Assembly: GCF_017254835.1 (NCBI RefSeq)
Contig: NZ_JAFKCW010000007.1
Span: forward strand, 1-64,000
Source of the DNA: Algoriphagus aestuariicola
GTDB taxonomy: Bacteria > Bacteroidota > Bacteroidia > Cytophagales > Cyclobacteriaceae
Reading direction: 5' to 3'
DNA: 64,000 nucleotides
Part shown: piece by piece, positions 1-8,165 of the stretch
Layout of the letters: the number at the start of each line of letters is the position of its first letter
Position numbering within the stretch: the first letter of the stretch is position 1
Notes under the pieces: model-generated
Databases searched by the model: none
Told to the model about the DNA's origin: nothing
What the model saw: only the letters and a program-made list of their open reading frames with translations
Program-made: the position numbers and the translations under genes

Positions 1-104
1 AGAGATTCGGCTTTATCTTTTCCCAAGTAGTCCTCGAAAGACTTAACATTGTCCTGCTTGTTATTGCATGAAAACAAAAGTAAAATTATAATTAAGTATC
101 TCAT
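1..104 (-). CDS. Partial lipoprotein, N-terminus only
   Basis: An open frame begins with ATG at 104-102 on the minus strand and runs off the left edge of the window, giving 34 codons. It starts MRYLIIILLLFSCNNKQDN: a charged residue, a short hydrophobic core and a lipobox-like LFSC, so the product is probably cleaved at the cysteine and lipidated (signal peptidase II type). A GGAG lies directly before the start codon. The mature part that is visible is polar and shows no recognisable domain, so no function can be given. The neighbour on the right (from 202) is divergent. Confidence 0.6.
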   Translation of the reverse strand, partial: MRYLIIILLLFSCNNKQDNVKSFEDYLGKDKAES

Positions 105-201
105 TTCTCCGAAGTATTGTGCCTAACACCCATATAATAGACAACGACTTGTGCGCCTTCTTTTTGATGAGTAACTTAAGCTTTCAAGAAACGGAAAAGC
201 C

Positions 202-498
202 ATGATTGTCCAAGCATCTGAGTTACTCAAGTACAATGAAGTCCTTGCTGTATTAAAAAGCAAATTCTCGGATTACGGCGTTTACGAGTTTGATTCGAAG
301 CCCCAAAGAAGCATCATCGTACGGAAGTCGGCCACTGTCGGAGTACAAATTACTGTTCGCGATACCGAAATCATGATTGACGCATGTTGCCCAAACATTT
401 TTGTATCTGGTCTGATAGGTTTTATGAGCACGATTTTTCCATTTTACCACAATTTCGAAATGAAGATCAGAGATTTTTTGAGAAAGACGTACAACTGA
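202..498 (+). CDS. Small hypothetical protein, 98 aa
   Basis: ATG-started frame of 98 residues with ordinary amino-acid composition and no signal peptide. The C-terminal half contains a hydrophobic stretch (around residues 63-82, NIFVSGLIGFMSTIFPFYHN) followed by a basic tail (KIRDFLRKTYN), which could be a single amphipathic or membrane-associated helix. I do not recognise the family. It sits alone between a divergent lipoprotein gene and a convergent membrane protein gene. The overlapping minus-strand frame at 253-600 is taken as its shadow because this frame starts cleanly and has a more protein-like pattern. Confidence 0.5.
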   Translation: MIVQASELLKYNEVLAVLKSKFSDYGVYEFDSKPQRSIIVRKSATVGVQITVRDTEIMIDACCPNIFVSGLIGFMSTIFPFYHNFEMKIRDFLRKTYN

Positions 499-568
499 AA
501 AACCAATCCAGCTTAGCAGTCTCAGTTTAAGCCAAACTATTTGAATCAGCATAGAAGCTTTACAAGGT

Positions 569-586
569 TTCCAAATACGTTTGGAA
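569..586. other. Perfect short inverted repeat between convergent genes
   Basis: TTCCAAA-TACG-TTTGGAA: 7-bp arms around a TACG tetraloop, between the ends of two convergent genes (498 and 617). No T-run follows on either strand, so it is at best a weak terminator or an mRNA 3' end stabiliser. Confidence 0.3.
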
Positions 587-616
587 GGGATCACGGCCAA
601 ACTTTCCCCACTCAGC

Positions 617-1090
617 CTAGTCTACTGCACTCGGTTTGGTAAGCCCCAAAAACAGGGCTATAGAAAGCACCACCAAGACAAACAACCGTACGATGCTCAA
701 CGCCTCCCACATTTTTGCCCTTCCAGTTAATTCCACATCGACTTCGGCAGAATAGGGCGTCCCCGTTATCTCCAAAAGCTGGGGAACGAAGTAAATACCC
801 GTTATGATCAGAATCACGATATATCCGCTGACAGCGACTAATAGATTTTTTCGCCGGGGAGTCTTCCACGAAAGCACGAGCGTAATGATGAGAAGGAGCA
901 GCGTGACCGGGTGGATGGGGATCCAAAACGCCTCCGGGTTGAGCGCATATTCTCCCTGAAACATGCTCAGGGAATAAGGTGGCGCAGCGGCCCACCGGGG
1001 CACCACGCAAAGATGTTCATAAATAGCAGCCCCGATCACGGCTGAAAAAGCTTGGCAAGCAAATGAGTAAACGATGTTCTTTAAGTGCAT
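617..1090 (-). CDS. DUF1772-like integral membrane protein
   Basis: I place the start at the ATG at 1090 (MHLKNIVYS), giving 157 aa; a longer frame reaching 1156 adds 22 residues with no membrane character. Four hydrophobic segments are visible (about residues 8-25, 60-78, 85-105 and 130-150). Early motifs (YEHLCVVPRW, then a tyrosine/phenylalanine-rich loop and FWIPIHP) resemble the DUF1772/anthrone-oxygenase-like family of small membrane proteins, but the match is by eye only. No function is known for most bacterial members. It is divergent from the AraC gene at 1227. Confidence 0.55.
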   Translation of the reverse strand: MHLKNIVYSFACQAFSAVIGAAIYEHLCVVPRWAAAPPYSLSMFQGEYALNPEAFWIPIHPVTLLLLIITLVLSWKTPRRKNLLVAVSGYIVILIITGIYFVPQLLEITGTPYSAEVDVELTGRAKMWEALSIVRLFVLVVLSIALFLGLTKPSAVD

Positions 1091-1178
1091 GATAATTTCA
1101 GTTTTGAATGCTCCACGCAAAAAAAGGGGGTCGGCACCTGGAGAAATTGTACTCATCGGACATCTCTAGGAAATTACA

Positions 1179-1186
1179 TACTTTTG
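1179..1186 (+). promoter_or_regulatory. Putative -7 element for the AraC gene
   Basis: TACTTTTG matches the Bacteroidota -7 consensus TAnnTTTG and lies about 40 nt before the start codon at 1227. No TTTG is found at the expected -33 spacing, so this is a half-site call. Confidence 0.35.
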
Positions 1187-1226
1187 ATTTTGAACCATTT
1201 CCGTTCTTCTCCCGTAGAGATCAGGC

Positions 1227-2024
1227 ATGACATTCAATTCGCACATACCTCTCACTTCGTCGCATCTCAGCGACTCTATTTGTATGGTTTGGGAGGTACA
1301 GGGGCAATCTAACTTAAGAGAGACCATTCTTCCTAAGGGCGTTATAGAGCTTATCTTCAATCTTGGCGATGGAATAGCCGGCACACTCCCCGGTGACAAA
1401 AACATCCAAGCGCCCCCATGCTTCATACAGGGTATAGCCACTCAAGTAATCAGAACACGCTATGCCGGTCAACATCACTTGTTTGGAGTTCAGCTGAAAC
1501 CTTCCATGCTGAGAAACATCTTTGGATTTGAGGGAGCGGAATTTAAAAACAACCTGGTGGACCTCACCCTCATCAAAGCCTCATTTTTGTCCCTTTGGCA
1601 TCAGCTGATGGAGGCCGGATCTTTCGAAAAACGCATCCAGGTAATTGAAGCCGAATTTCCATTGGTGAAAAAAACGGATTGCATCCGTACCAAAAAAATG
1701 TGCAGTCTTTTTTTCTCCAACGGCGTTGAGGGCTTTGAGTCAGTGGAAGCATTTGCTTCCGCCATCAATTACTCTCCACGGCAGGTGAACCGCAAAGCGC
1801 ATAGTCTTTTTGGTATCTCGGGTGAAGAACTTATCACCTACAAAAAATACCTCCAATCTGTCAATCTTATCCACAGTGGCAGACATACCTTAAGTGAAGT
1901 CGCTTACGAATCCGGCTTTTTTGACCAGGCGCACTTCTGCAAGAAATTCAGGATGTTCTCCGGCATCACCGCCAGAGAGTACATTTCCCTCAAAAGCCAA
2001 GCTCCATTTCATATCTTTTCATAG
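1227..2024 (+). CDS. AraC-family transcriptional regulator
   Basis: 265 aa. The N-terminal part (to about residue 155) resembles the DUF6597-type sensing domain found in many Bacteroidota AraC proteins (PKGVIELIFNLGD, then FGVQLKP). The C-terminal part, about residues 170-250, is a typical AraC double helix-turn-helix: FASAINYSPRQVNRKAHSLFG, then LSEVAYESGFFDQAHFCKKF and GITAREY. It would bind DNA and respond to an unknown signal. The next gene on the same strand, a membrane-anchored cupin protein at 2282, lies 257 bp downstream and could be a target, but no operator is recognisable. Confidence 0.85.
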   Translation: MTFNSHIPLTSSHLSDSICMVWEVQGQSNLRETILPKGVIELIFNLGDGIAGTLPGDKNIQAPPCFIQGIATQVIRTRYAGQHHLFGVQLKPSMLRNIFGFEGAEFKNNLVDLTLIKASFLSLWHQLMEAGSFEKRIQVIEAEFPLVKKTDCIRTKKMCSLFFSNGVEGFESVEAFASAINYSPRQVNRKAHSLFGISGEELITYKKYLQSVNLIHSGRHTLSEVAYESGFFDQAHFCKKFRMFSGITAREYISLKSQAPFHIFS

Positions 2025-2281
2025 TTCTGCTTTAGCACCTACCTTCTACTGGCGTTCTGCAATCCCAGGGTCATTTCAAATAACCTCGCCCACACAAATC
2101 CTTGTCATTTCAGCATTGGGGCAAAATCCGTGTGGATAAAAGTATGACAAAGTAGGACGGCCTCACCAAACATGTCCGACAGGTACAATTTCTAAACCGG
2201 AAGCTTCCTGAATTTTGTCTAGCAGTTTTGTTTTGTAGAACGTGCGCTCGTTAAGGAGAATTTTTATCAAACAATTAAAAA

Positions 2282-2977
2282 ATGAAAAACAAAATCAAGA
2301 AAATGGCCATCTATTCCATCATCATACTAGCAGGATACCTAGCTATTGGCTATCTGTTTCATCTCGTAATTTTTCCGGAAGACAAACCCGCTTTTGCCGG
2401 TTATTTCAAGCCCGACGACAGCTTTTACAGCAAGGCGGAAGGGATAAAACAATATGTTGAAAAGCAGGAAAACGGTTACGTTTACTGCTTCACCGAAATA
2501 GAACCCCTGGCAGCTGGGCCGCCTCCGCATATTCACAGTACGTTTGACGAAGTGTTCGAAGTCGTCAACGGAAAGCTTTCCATTTGGGTGGATGGCGAGA
2601 ACCGGGAAATCGGTCCGGGGGAGAAACTTACCGTACCCAAGGGAACCCCACACAAACCTTACAATCCAACAAGTGAAACCATCCGAACGAAGGGAACCAT
2701 TGCTTTTCCTGAGAGATTTGCCTACCACCTTCCCCAGGTATATGGAATCCTGGAAGAGGATCCAGAGTTGGCATATTCTCCCGGCATGTTATTACAAATG
2801 GCCATGTTCACCACCTCCGGCTTCGATTCTTATATCGCCGACGGCCCACCTGTAGTGGTTCAAAAAATCATCGGTTTTATCGTGACACCTTTGGCGAGGA
2901 TATTGGGATATAAAAGCTACTATCCAAAATATGATAGCATCCGTCAACATGCGGAAGTGGGCTTGCATGGAAAGTAA
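2282..2977 (+). CDS. Membrane-anchored cupin protein
   Basis: 231 aa starting MKNKIKKMAIYSIIILAGYL, i.e. a basic start and one hydrophobic helix (about residues 8-30), then a soluble cupin domain. The metal-binding cupin pattern is intact: H83-x-H85-x4-E90 in PPHIHSTFDE and a later histidine in GTPHKPYN (H124). The cupin_2 fold is expected to bind one divalent metal; the substrate is not deducible. The C-terminal 60 residues (FIVTPLARILGYKSYYPKY) may be a second membrane-associated segment. It follows the AraC regulator at 1227 and precedes a convergent ohrR-like gene. Confidence 0.75.
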   Translation: MKNKIKKMAIYSIIILAGYLAIGYLFHLVIFPEDKPAFAGYFKPDDSFYSKAEGIKQYVEKQENGYVYCFTEIEPLAAGPPPHIHSTFDEVFEVVNGKLSIWVDGENREIGPGEKLTVPKGTPHKPYNPTSETIRTKGTIAFPERFAYHLPQVYGILEEDPELAYSPGMLLQMAMFTTSGFDSYIADGPPVVVQKIIGFIVTPLARILGYKSYYPKYDSIRQHAEVGLHGK

Positions 2978-3120
2978 CGACTGCTTTCCCAAATTCAAAA
3001 ACCCCAGTTTGAGAGCTCATATTATAAAAAGCCTCGCCAGATCCCGGTGACAAGAATATCAAGATTATGAGGCACCATCTTTCAAAACTAAAGTCCTCTG
3101 AACACTTTTAATCTTACGAT

Positions 3121-3147
3121 CCCGGAGAGTTCATTCCCGGGTTTTTT
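3121..3147 (+). terminator. Intrinsic terminator after the cupin gene
   Basis: CCCGG (3121-3125) pairs with CCGGG (3137-3141) and is followed by TTTTTT on the plus strand. It overlaps the stop codon of the convergent gene at 3131. Confidence 0.5.
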
Positions 3148-3589
3148 CTTCCAAGACCGTCAAGAGCTTTTTGAGGGTTTCACGAAAGGCAATCCCTTCC
3201 TCCTGGCTGATGCTTTGGTCTTGAAAGGAAGCAATGATTTGGTCGGGGATGGCGACTGCATTCTCCCTCAGGCTCGTTCCCTCCGGGGTAAGGCTGACTA
3301 GAACTGAACGTTCATCCCTTTGGGACCTAGTGCGCTGGATGAGTTTTTTTTGCTCGAGTCGCTTCAGAAGTGGAGTAAGCGTGTTGGATTCAAGCATGAG
3401 CTTGTTGCCGATTTCATTGACCGTCTGCTCCGGAAGTTGCCATAAAACCAGCAGCACCAGATATTGGGGATAGGTGAGATCCAACTTCTTGAGAAAGGGC
3501 ATGTAGATCTTGGTTGTCAGCCGTGAGGCCGCATAGAGTGGAAAACAGAGTTGGTTTTCCAGGTGTAGTTTGGCCAGTTGATCAGGCAT
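3131..3589 (-). CDS. ohrR: MarR/OhrR-family peroxide-sensing repressor
   Basis: 152 aa winged-helix protein. The N-terminus HLENQLCFPLYAASRL carries the conserved single cysteine at position 15, where OhrR proteins are oxidised by organic hydroperoxides, and is followed by the family signature LTYPQYLVLLVLW. The DNA-binding wing is in RRTRSQRDERSVLVSLTPEG-type sequence (IQRTRSQRDERSVLVSLTPE). OhrR normally represses the OsmC-like reductase gene ohr, but none is present here. Upstream on the same strand is a DoxX-like membrane gene (3738-4163), 148 bp away, which may be co-regulated. No T-run terminator is seen downstream on this strand. Confidence 0.85.
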   Translation of the reverse strand: MPDQLAKLHLENQLCFPLYAASRLTTKIYMPFLKKLDLTYPQYLVLLVLWQLPEQTVNEIGNKLMLESNTLTPLLKRLEQKKLIQRTRSQRDERSVLVSLTPEGTSLRENAVAIPDQIIASFQDQSISQEEGIAFRETLKKLLTVLEEKTRE

Positions 3590-3737
3590 AATCTAGGATC
3601 TTTTGGATATAAGGTTCCATTTTTCGAGCTTCTTAACTTTCGGCGTTTGAAAATGCACCTGCCGCCAGAGTCAACCTTCGAGACTTTTTTGCTTGTAGTG
3701 GTTCAGCCTTTAGACTTCAAAATCGGAAGTTTCAATC

Positions 3738-4163
3738 TTATTTCCTTTTGTTGAGCAAGTATCCCAGTGCGCCTGTAGACCAAAGTGCCCACAGGATCAA
3801 TACTGGCTGAAAAAACAGGCGAATGAGTCTTTTTTGATCGGTATCCAAGCCAAATGCGTCAATCCCATTGGTGTATTGTGAAATATTTCCCGGGAAAATC
3901 AGGACAAAAAACACGGCGAGGACAATGCCGACCTTGACTTTGTGTCTGTACAAAAAGATCATGGTCAGTCCCAATAAAATCTCCACCACCCCGGAGGAAA
4001 GTACCACGAAATCCATAAAGGCAGGATCAGAAGGCAACCATCTCGGCACTTGGGCGAGAAATTCTTCCCGCTGGAATGTGAGGTGGCCAATCCCTGCGAA
4101 AGTCATAAAGGCCCCAAGAATAATTCTAAAGGTCGTCTGCACCCAGCTCGTTTCTGCATTCAT
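3738..4163 (-). CDS. DoxX-like integral membrane protein
   Basis: 141 aa from the ATG at 4163 (MNAETSWVQTTFR). A longer GTG-started frame begins at 4187, but that codon lies inside a palindrome likely to be an operator, so the ATG is preferred. Four hydrophobic helices are visible, with DoxX-family features: ILGAFMTFAGIGHLTF in helix 1, then VVLSSGVVEILLGL and IFPGNISQYTNG. DoxX/DUF417-like proteins are linked to redox homeostasis and thiosulfate or quinone metabolism in other bacteria; the role here is unknown. The neighbouring OhrR-type regulator suggests a link to oxidative stress. Confidence 0.7.
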   Translation of the reverse strand: MNAETSWVQTTFRIILGAFMTFAGIGHLTFQREEFLAQVPRWLPSDPAFMDFVVLSSGVVEILLGLTMIFLYRHKVKVGIVLAVFFVLIFPGNISQYTNGIDAFGLDTDQKRLIRLFFQPVLILWALWSTGALGYLLNKRK

Positions 4164-4177
4164 ATCGATAGCGTTTA

Positions 4178-4191
4178 TATCGTACACGATA
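4178..4191. promoter_or_regulatory. Palindromic candidate operator before the DoxX gene
   Basis: TATCGT-AC-ACGATA is a near-perfect 14-bp palindrome 15 bp upstream of the chosen start at 4163, with a second small palindrome TATCGATA at 4163-4170. Its size and place suit a MarR- or TetR-family repressor; the OhrR-like product encoded just downstream is the obvious candidate. Confidence 0.4.
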
Positions 4192-4449
4192 CATATATAG
4201 AACGGTTTTTACAAACCGGATCTGCAATGAACATTTTGTTTGAGAAAAAGTGAAAAAGGGGCTGACTACTGCCTAGCCCTCGACATCCTTTGATGTCCCA
4301 TTACACGGCTCAGGTCTTTTCAGTTTTAGAAAAAGTCCACGAAAAATAAAATTCGTAGGCCCAGGCCATAGAGGCATTAAAGCCACAGTATTGTTTGTCA
4401 ATAACAAAAGTTTACATTAGTTTTTCCAACGCCCTACAAAATTTTACCC

Positions 4450-5589
4450 ATGAAAAAGCAGCTACTGATTCCGGAGACGCTTAGCCAAAACAATTTTGAT
4501 TTACTCCGTTTTCTTTTAGCCTCCGCGGTGATTTTTTGCCATTGCTATGCGATCTTCTACGGCTGGCAGCTTTTCGCAGAAAACGAACCTTTCATGAAAT
4601 GGAGCGGCGGAAAAATAAGCATCGGCAGCGCCGCTGTGAATTTCTTCTTTGTCATCAGCGGCTTTTTGATCTTACGCAGCTTTGAGGGATCAGCCAATTT
4701 CCCTGATTTTTTAAAGAAGCGTGTTCTCAGAATCTACCCCGGATTCATAGTCGCTTTTCTGCTCTGCATCTTTGTATTTGGACCTATTGGGCATATCGGC
4801 CATAGCTGGATCAAATCCTATGGGGAGTTTATCAAGTATGTGCCACTAAAACTGGAATTGGCGAACATGCTCAGTTTGCAATCGCCAATTGAGGCCTACT
4901 ACTTCAACCACTTGCCGCAGACAGGTCTAAACAACTCGATGTGGACCATCCAGTACGAATTTATCTGCTATTTGGCTGTCCCGCTATTGGTATGGCTGGG
5001 ATTCCTAAAGTACAGGCTTGGCTTGGCTATTGTGTTTGTCGCCAGCTATGCGTGGCTAGCCTTGCAGAATTTAGGACTTGTTTTTCCGCATGATCCTAGT
5101 CTAAGTGGCCATCTCCTCGCCAATCCGCATTTCTATCCCCGCTTTTTCACTTACTTTCTCGCGGGGAGTTTCGCTTATGCCTATAGGCACCATATTCCGA
5201 GAAACAATGCTCTTCTGACACTATCCTTACCACTTTTTGTCTTGGCTTTTAAACTTCAACAGATTGACCTGCTATGGCCAATAGCGGGCACCTACTTGCT
5301 ATTCTATTGTGCCTATCATCCGAAAGTGCTCTTCCCCAAGTTTGCAAAGCATGGAGACTTCTCCTACGGAATATATCTCTATGGCTGGCCCTTGCAACAA
5401 CTGATCATGCTCTATTGGGGAGAGTATCTGACTCCGCTCACCTTCTTTGCTCTGGTCATGCCAGTGGTTTTGATTTTCGCAGTAGCGAGTTGGAATCTGG
5501 TAGAGAAGCCGGCCTTAAAATTGAAACAAATGACAATCAGGCAATTGAAACTGATTCCAATGAGGCAATCGGTTTTAAGGCAAAGGTGA
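4450..5589 (+). CDS. Acyltransferase-3 family membrane protein (OafA-like)
   Basis: 379 aa, ten or so hydrophobic helices. The N-terminus has the family hallmarks: NNFDLLRFLLASAVIFCHCY (the FDxLRxxxA and the catalytic-site histidine), FFFVISGFLI and the KKRVLRIYPG arginine motif. A SMWTIQYEF motif follows near residue 162. Such proteins move O-acetyl or other acyl groups across the membrane onto sugars of O-antigen, exopolysaccharide or peptidoglycan. No glycan-biosynthesis genes flank it, so the substrate cannot be assigned. It is preceded by 260 bp of non-coding sequence with only a small GACATC-CTTT-GATGTC hairpin (4282-4297). Confidence 0.85.
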   Translation: MKKQLLIPETLSQNNFDLLRFLLASAVIFCHCYAIFYGWQLFAENEPFMKWSGGKISIGSAAVNFFFVISGFLILRSFEGSANFPDFLKKRVLRIYPGFIVAFLLCIFVFGPIGHIGHSWIKSYGEFIKYVPLKLELANMLSLQSPIEAYYFNHLPQTGLNNSMWTIQYEFICYLAVPLLVWLGFLKYRLGLAIVFVASYAWLALQNLGLVFPHDPSLSGHLLANPHFYPRFFTYFLAGSFAYAYRHHIPRNNALLTLSLPLFVLAFKLQQIDLLWPIAGTYLLFYCAYHPKVLFPKFAKHGDFSYGIYLYGWPLQQLIMLYWGEYLTPLTFFALVMPVVLIFAVASWNLVEKPALKLKQMTIRQLKLIPMRQSVLRQR

Positions 5590-5764
5590 TGTTGGAGTAT
5601 TGAAAGCCGTTGGTGACGGTCATGTGAGGAGAGAAGCGTCTACCAAGCGAGTGGAGGTGTTCTCAGGAGATCGGCTGGTTTGTTTCAAATGAGACTAAGC
5701 CTACAGTCAGTGAAGATCGAACTAATTCCTAAAAAGCATTTTTTCCAAAAAACGGAAAACCCAA

Positions 5765-6751
5765 TCAAGCCCCCTTGTTATACTTGAACTTATAGTCAAT
5801 CGGTGACATCCCTGTAATCCGACCAAAAACTTCTCGAAATGCTTTGGTATCGTTGTAGCCAACGTCATACATGACCTCATTGATAGACTTTCGGGAGTTT
5901 TCAAATGACTTCTTGGCAACTTCTATTTTCACTCGTTGTACGTAATCAAGAGGCGTGATACCAGTCGCTTTGATAAACCTCCTGTCAAAGGTTCTTCTGC
6001 CAATGCCAAATTTCGACGATAGCTCCTCAATGGAAATTCTGTCTTCGTAATTCTCTTCGATAAAAGCCTGGGCATTTAAAACTGTTTCGTCGTTATGCTT
6101 TTTATGCCCGTTGATAATGGAAAACTCGGCTTGCAGATTCCTGTCCAAATCGATCTGAAAGTACTTGGCACAATGAATGGCAGTTTCTCGGTCGTAAAAT
6201 TTCTCCACCAAATACATCAGCAGGTGTAAAAATGAATATGCCCCTCCGTTGGTATAAATCCCGTCTTCGTCGGTGATCAGCTTATCGGTCTGCAAGTTTA
6301 CCTCGGGAAATACACTTCTAAAATCGCCAGCCAAGGCCCAATGGGTAGAACAGGTCCTTCCAGCAAGCAAGCCTGTCGAAGCCAACATAAAACCACCAGC
6401 GCACATGCTCGCAATTTCCGCGCCTTGCTTGTATTGTTTTGCAATCCAATCAATCAACATCCTGTTCTTCTCAGTGGCAGTTTGGTAGCTGCGAACCAAT
6501 GATGCGGGAATGACTACCAAGTTGGTCTCGGCAATCTCGCTGATGGAGTGGTCTTGCTTGATGGTAAGAAAGCCGTTTTCTAAAAAATAGTCCTTGGTAG
6601 CGCCCACCAAAGCGATCTTGAAAATTGGAGTCTTGCCCTTTTTTCCAAAATAGTTATTCGCCTCGCTGAACACCTGAAAGCCACCAACAATGCATGCAAT
6701 GGTACTCATGGTCGTCTGCTGGTCGGGAACCAAAATGCTTAAGTGTTTCAT
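5765..6751 (-). CDS. GlxA-type AraC regulator with DJ-1/PfpI domain
   Basis: 328 aa from ATG 6751 (MKHLSILVPDQQTTM); the longer frame to 6820 adds non-conserved residues. Residues 1-180 are a DJ-1/PfpI-like amidotransferase fold with the nucleophile elbow ASMCAGGFMLASTGLL followed by CSTHW. The C-terminal part (about 225-320) is an AraC DNA-binding domain (SIEELSSKFGIGRRTFDRRF and SINEVMYDVGYNDTKAFREV). GlxA-type regulators usually sense small metabolites and activate a neighbouring gene. It is divergent from two SRPBCC genes across a 123-bp spacer, which are the likeliest targets. Confidence 0.85.
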   Translation of the reverse strand: MKHLSILVPDQQTTMSTIACIVGGFQVFSEANNYFGKKGKTPIFKIALVGATKDYFLENGFLTIKQDHSISEIAETNLVVIPASLVRSYQTATEKNRMLIDWIAKQYKQGAEIASMCAGGFMLASTGLLAGRTCSTHWALAGDFRSVFPEVNLQTDKLITDEDGIYTNGGAYSFLHLLMYLVEKFYDRETAIHCAKYFQIDLDRNLQAEFSIINGHKKHNDETVLNAQAFIEENYEDRISIEELSSKFGIGRRTFDRRFIKATGITPLDYVQRVKIEVAKKSFENSRKSINEVMYDVGYNDTKAFREVFGRITGMSPIDYKFKYNKGA

Positions 6752-6844
6752 CAGACCGTTTTTGACAAATTTAGACAAGAGGGCTGTCCAAATCAACCCC
6801 TTACAATGTCTAAATGTCACGCCATCAAAGCCTTACTTATCGCG

Positions 6845-6852
6845 TATTTTTG
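6845..6852 (+). promoter_or_regulatory. Putative -7 element for the SRPBCC genes
   Basis: TATTTTTG matches TAnnTTTG, 22 nt before the start at 6875, in the spacer shared with the divergent GlxA-type regulator. No clear -33 TTTG is seen, as might be expected for an activator-dependent promoter. Confidence 0.35.
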
Positions 6853-6874
6853 TACAGATCAAAAGAAAAACAAG

Positions 6875-7303
6875 ATGGATAGCTATTCCTACAGTTTTAC
6901 AACGGCTAAATCTCCAAAAGAAGTTTTCGAATTCCTGCAGGATGTGAAGCAATGGTGGTCAGGGTTTTACGAAGAGTCCTTTGAGGGCAGCAGCCAACAA
7001 TTGAACCATGAGTTTACTTTTCATGCAGGAGGCGGCATGCACATCACAAAACATAGACTGATTGAGTCAATCCCCTATCAAAGAATTGTCTGGGAAGTAA
7101 TAGAAAGCAAGCTCTCATTTTTGGAGAATCCGAAAGAATGGGAACGGACAAAACTCGTTTTTGAGATCTCCGACAGTGGCGGCGAAACCCGTGTGAAATT
7201 TACCCACGAAGGCTTGGAACCACAAATTGAGTGTTACGACCAATGCAGCAGTGCCTGGTCTCAATACCTAACTCAATTGAAAGAGAAATTTCAAGGCCAA
7301 TGA
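6875..7303 (+). CDS. SRPBCC (AHSA1/START-like) protein, copy 1
   Basis: 142 aa from ATG 6875 (MDSYSYSFTTAKSPKEVFEF); the frame is open upstream but that part encodes the divergent promoter. The pattern SPKEVFEFLQDVKQWWSGFYEE, then IVWEVIESKLSFL, KLVFEIS and VKFTHEGLEP is the helix-grip fold of SRPBCC/AHSA1-type proteins, which bind a hydrophobic ligand in a deep cavity. The ending ECYDQCSSAWSQYLTQLK keeps two cysteines shared with the next gene. It is paralogous to 7367-7861, 63 bp downstream on the same strand. Ligand and role are unknown. Confidence 0.75.
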   Translation: MDSYSYSFTTAKSPKEVFEFLQDVKQWWSGFYEESFEGSSQQLNHEFTFHAGGGMHITKHRLIESIPYQRIVWEVIESKLSFLENPKEWERTKLVFEISDSGGETRVKFTHEGLEPQIECYDQCSSAWSQYLTQLKEKFQGQ

Positions 7304-7366
7304 AAACTTCCCTCCCATTTTAACAAGTATATCAAATCTGCAAAGCCCAATTCAACCACGAACAAT

Positions 7367-7861
7367 ATGGAAAGCAAGGACTACACCTCCACCATCATCG
7401 TTGACAAAGATGCTTCTACAGCCTTTAGAGCCATACAAAACTTCAGAGCTTGGTGGTCAAATGAAATCGAAGGCGATACCGACAAATTGGGAGAAACTTT
7501 CTTTTATCATTACAAAGATGTCCACTTGTGCAAAGTGAAACTGATAGAATCCATCCCTGACAAAAAGTTGGTATATCTGGTCACGGACAATGAATTTAAT
7601 TTCATCGAGGACAAAACAGAATGGGTAAACACCAAGCTGATTTTTGACATTTCACAAGAAGCGGGGCAAAGAAAAATAAAATTCACCCACGAAGGATTAA
7701 CACCAGCAGATGAATGCTATGAAGTATGCAACGATGCCTGGACAAGTTACATACAAGGCAGTTTGAAAAACCTAATCGAAACTGGCATCGGAAAACCGAA
7801 TGGCAAAGAAGGAGGCTTAAATGCCGAGCTGGTCGAAAAATGGGGGCTGCCAAACAAGTAA
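7367..7861 (+). CDS. SRPBCC (AHSA1/START-like) protein, copy 2
   Basis: 164 aa, clearly paralogous to the gene before it: DASTAFRAIQNFRAWWSNEIEG, KLIESIPDKKLVYLV, KLIFDIS and KFTHEGLTPADECYEVCND align residue by residue. It differs by a C-terminal extension of about 25 residues (GKPNGKEGGLNAELVEKW). Tandem copies next to a GlxA-type regulator suggest one regulated unit. As for the family, it should be a cytoplasmic ligand-binding protein; no catalytic motif is visible. Confidence 0.75.
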   Translation: MESKDYTSTIIVDKDASTAFRAIQNFRAWWSNEIEGDTDKLGETFFYHYKDVHLCKVKLIESIPDKKLVYLVTDNEFNFIEDKTEWVNTKLIFDISQEAGQRKIKFTHEGLTPADECYEVCNDAWTSYIQGSLKNLIETGIGKPNGKEGGLNAELVEKWGLPNK

Positions 7862-8165
7862 CAACGATGCTGGCGAAACACTTTTTCCTTTTGAAATTCT
7901 CACCCCAACAGGAAAGTAGCGTCTCCACAAGCTGGTGGAATGGGTTTGTGAAGTCACAAACCCAGACGAAAATCAACGGCAAAATTCATCCTTACAGAAG
8001 GATGATAGATTGACGAAATTGGTAAATTACTCTCATCGCTACCAACAAGACCTATAGGTAAGCTCAATAAAGATTCAACAAAATAGGTCGCTGGGTTTTA
8101 TCGCGGCGGCGGGCTATTGATCCAAATCGAGCAGTTAATAAAAGTCAATCCAAATCATTTCTGTC
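7862..8165. other. Non-coding spacer with a REP-like palindrome
   Basis: 304 bp between the second SRPBCC gene and a VOC gene. Short frames on both strands are shadow-like. The only structure seen is the palindrome at 7941-7964. No promoter, terminator or RNA gene can be supported. Confidence 0.5.
7941..7964. repeat. REP-like palindrome, copy 1
   Basis: TGGGTTTGTGA-AG-TCACAAACCCA: perfect 11-bp arms. The core GGTTTGTG...CACAAACC recurs at 8588-8607, and both copies are preceded by GTAGCG and followed by CGAA, so they look like members of one dispersed palindromic repeat family. Confidence 0.5.

Noticed and set aside
5590-5764. Possible group II intron or retroelement remnant (GCCGTTGGTGACGGT)
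   Set aside because: There is a short GC-rich hairpin-like stretch but no domain V pattern and no reverse transcriptase fragment.
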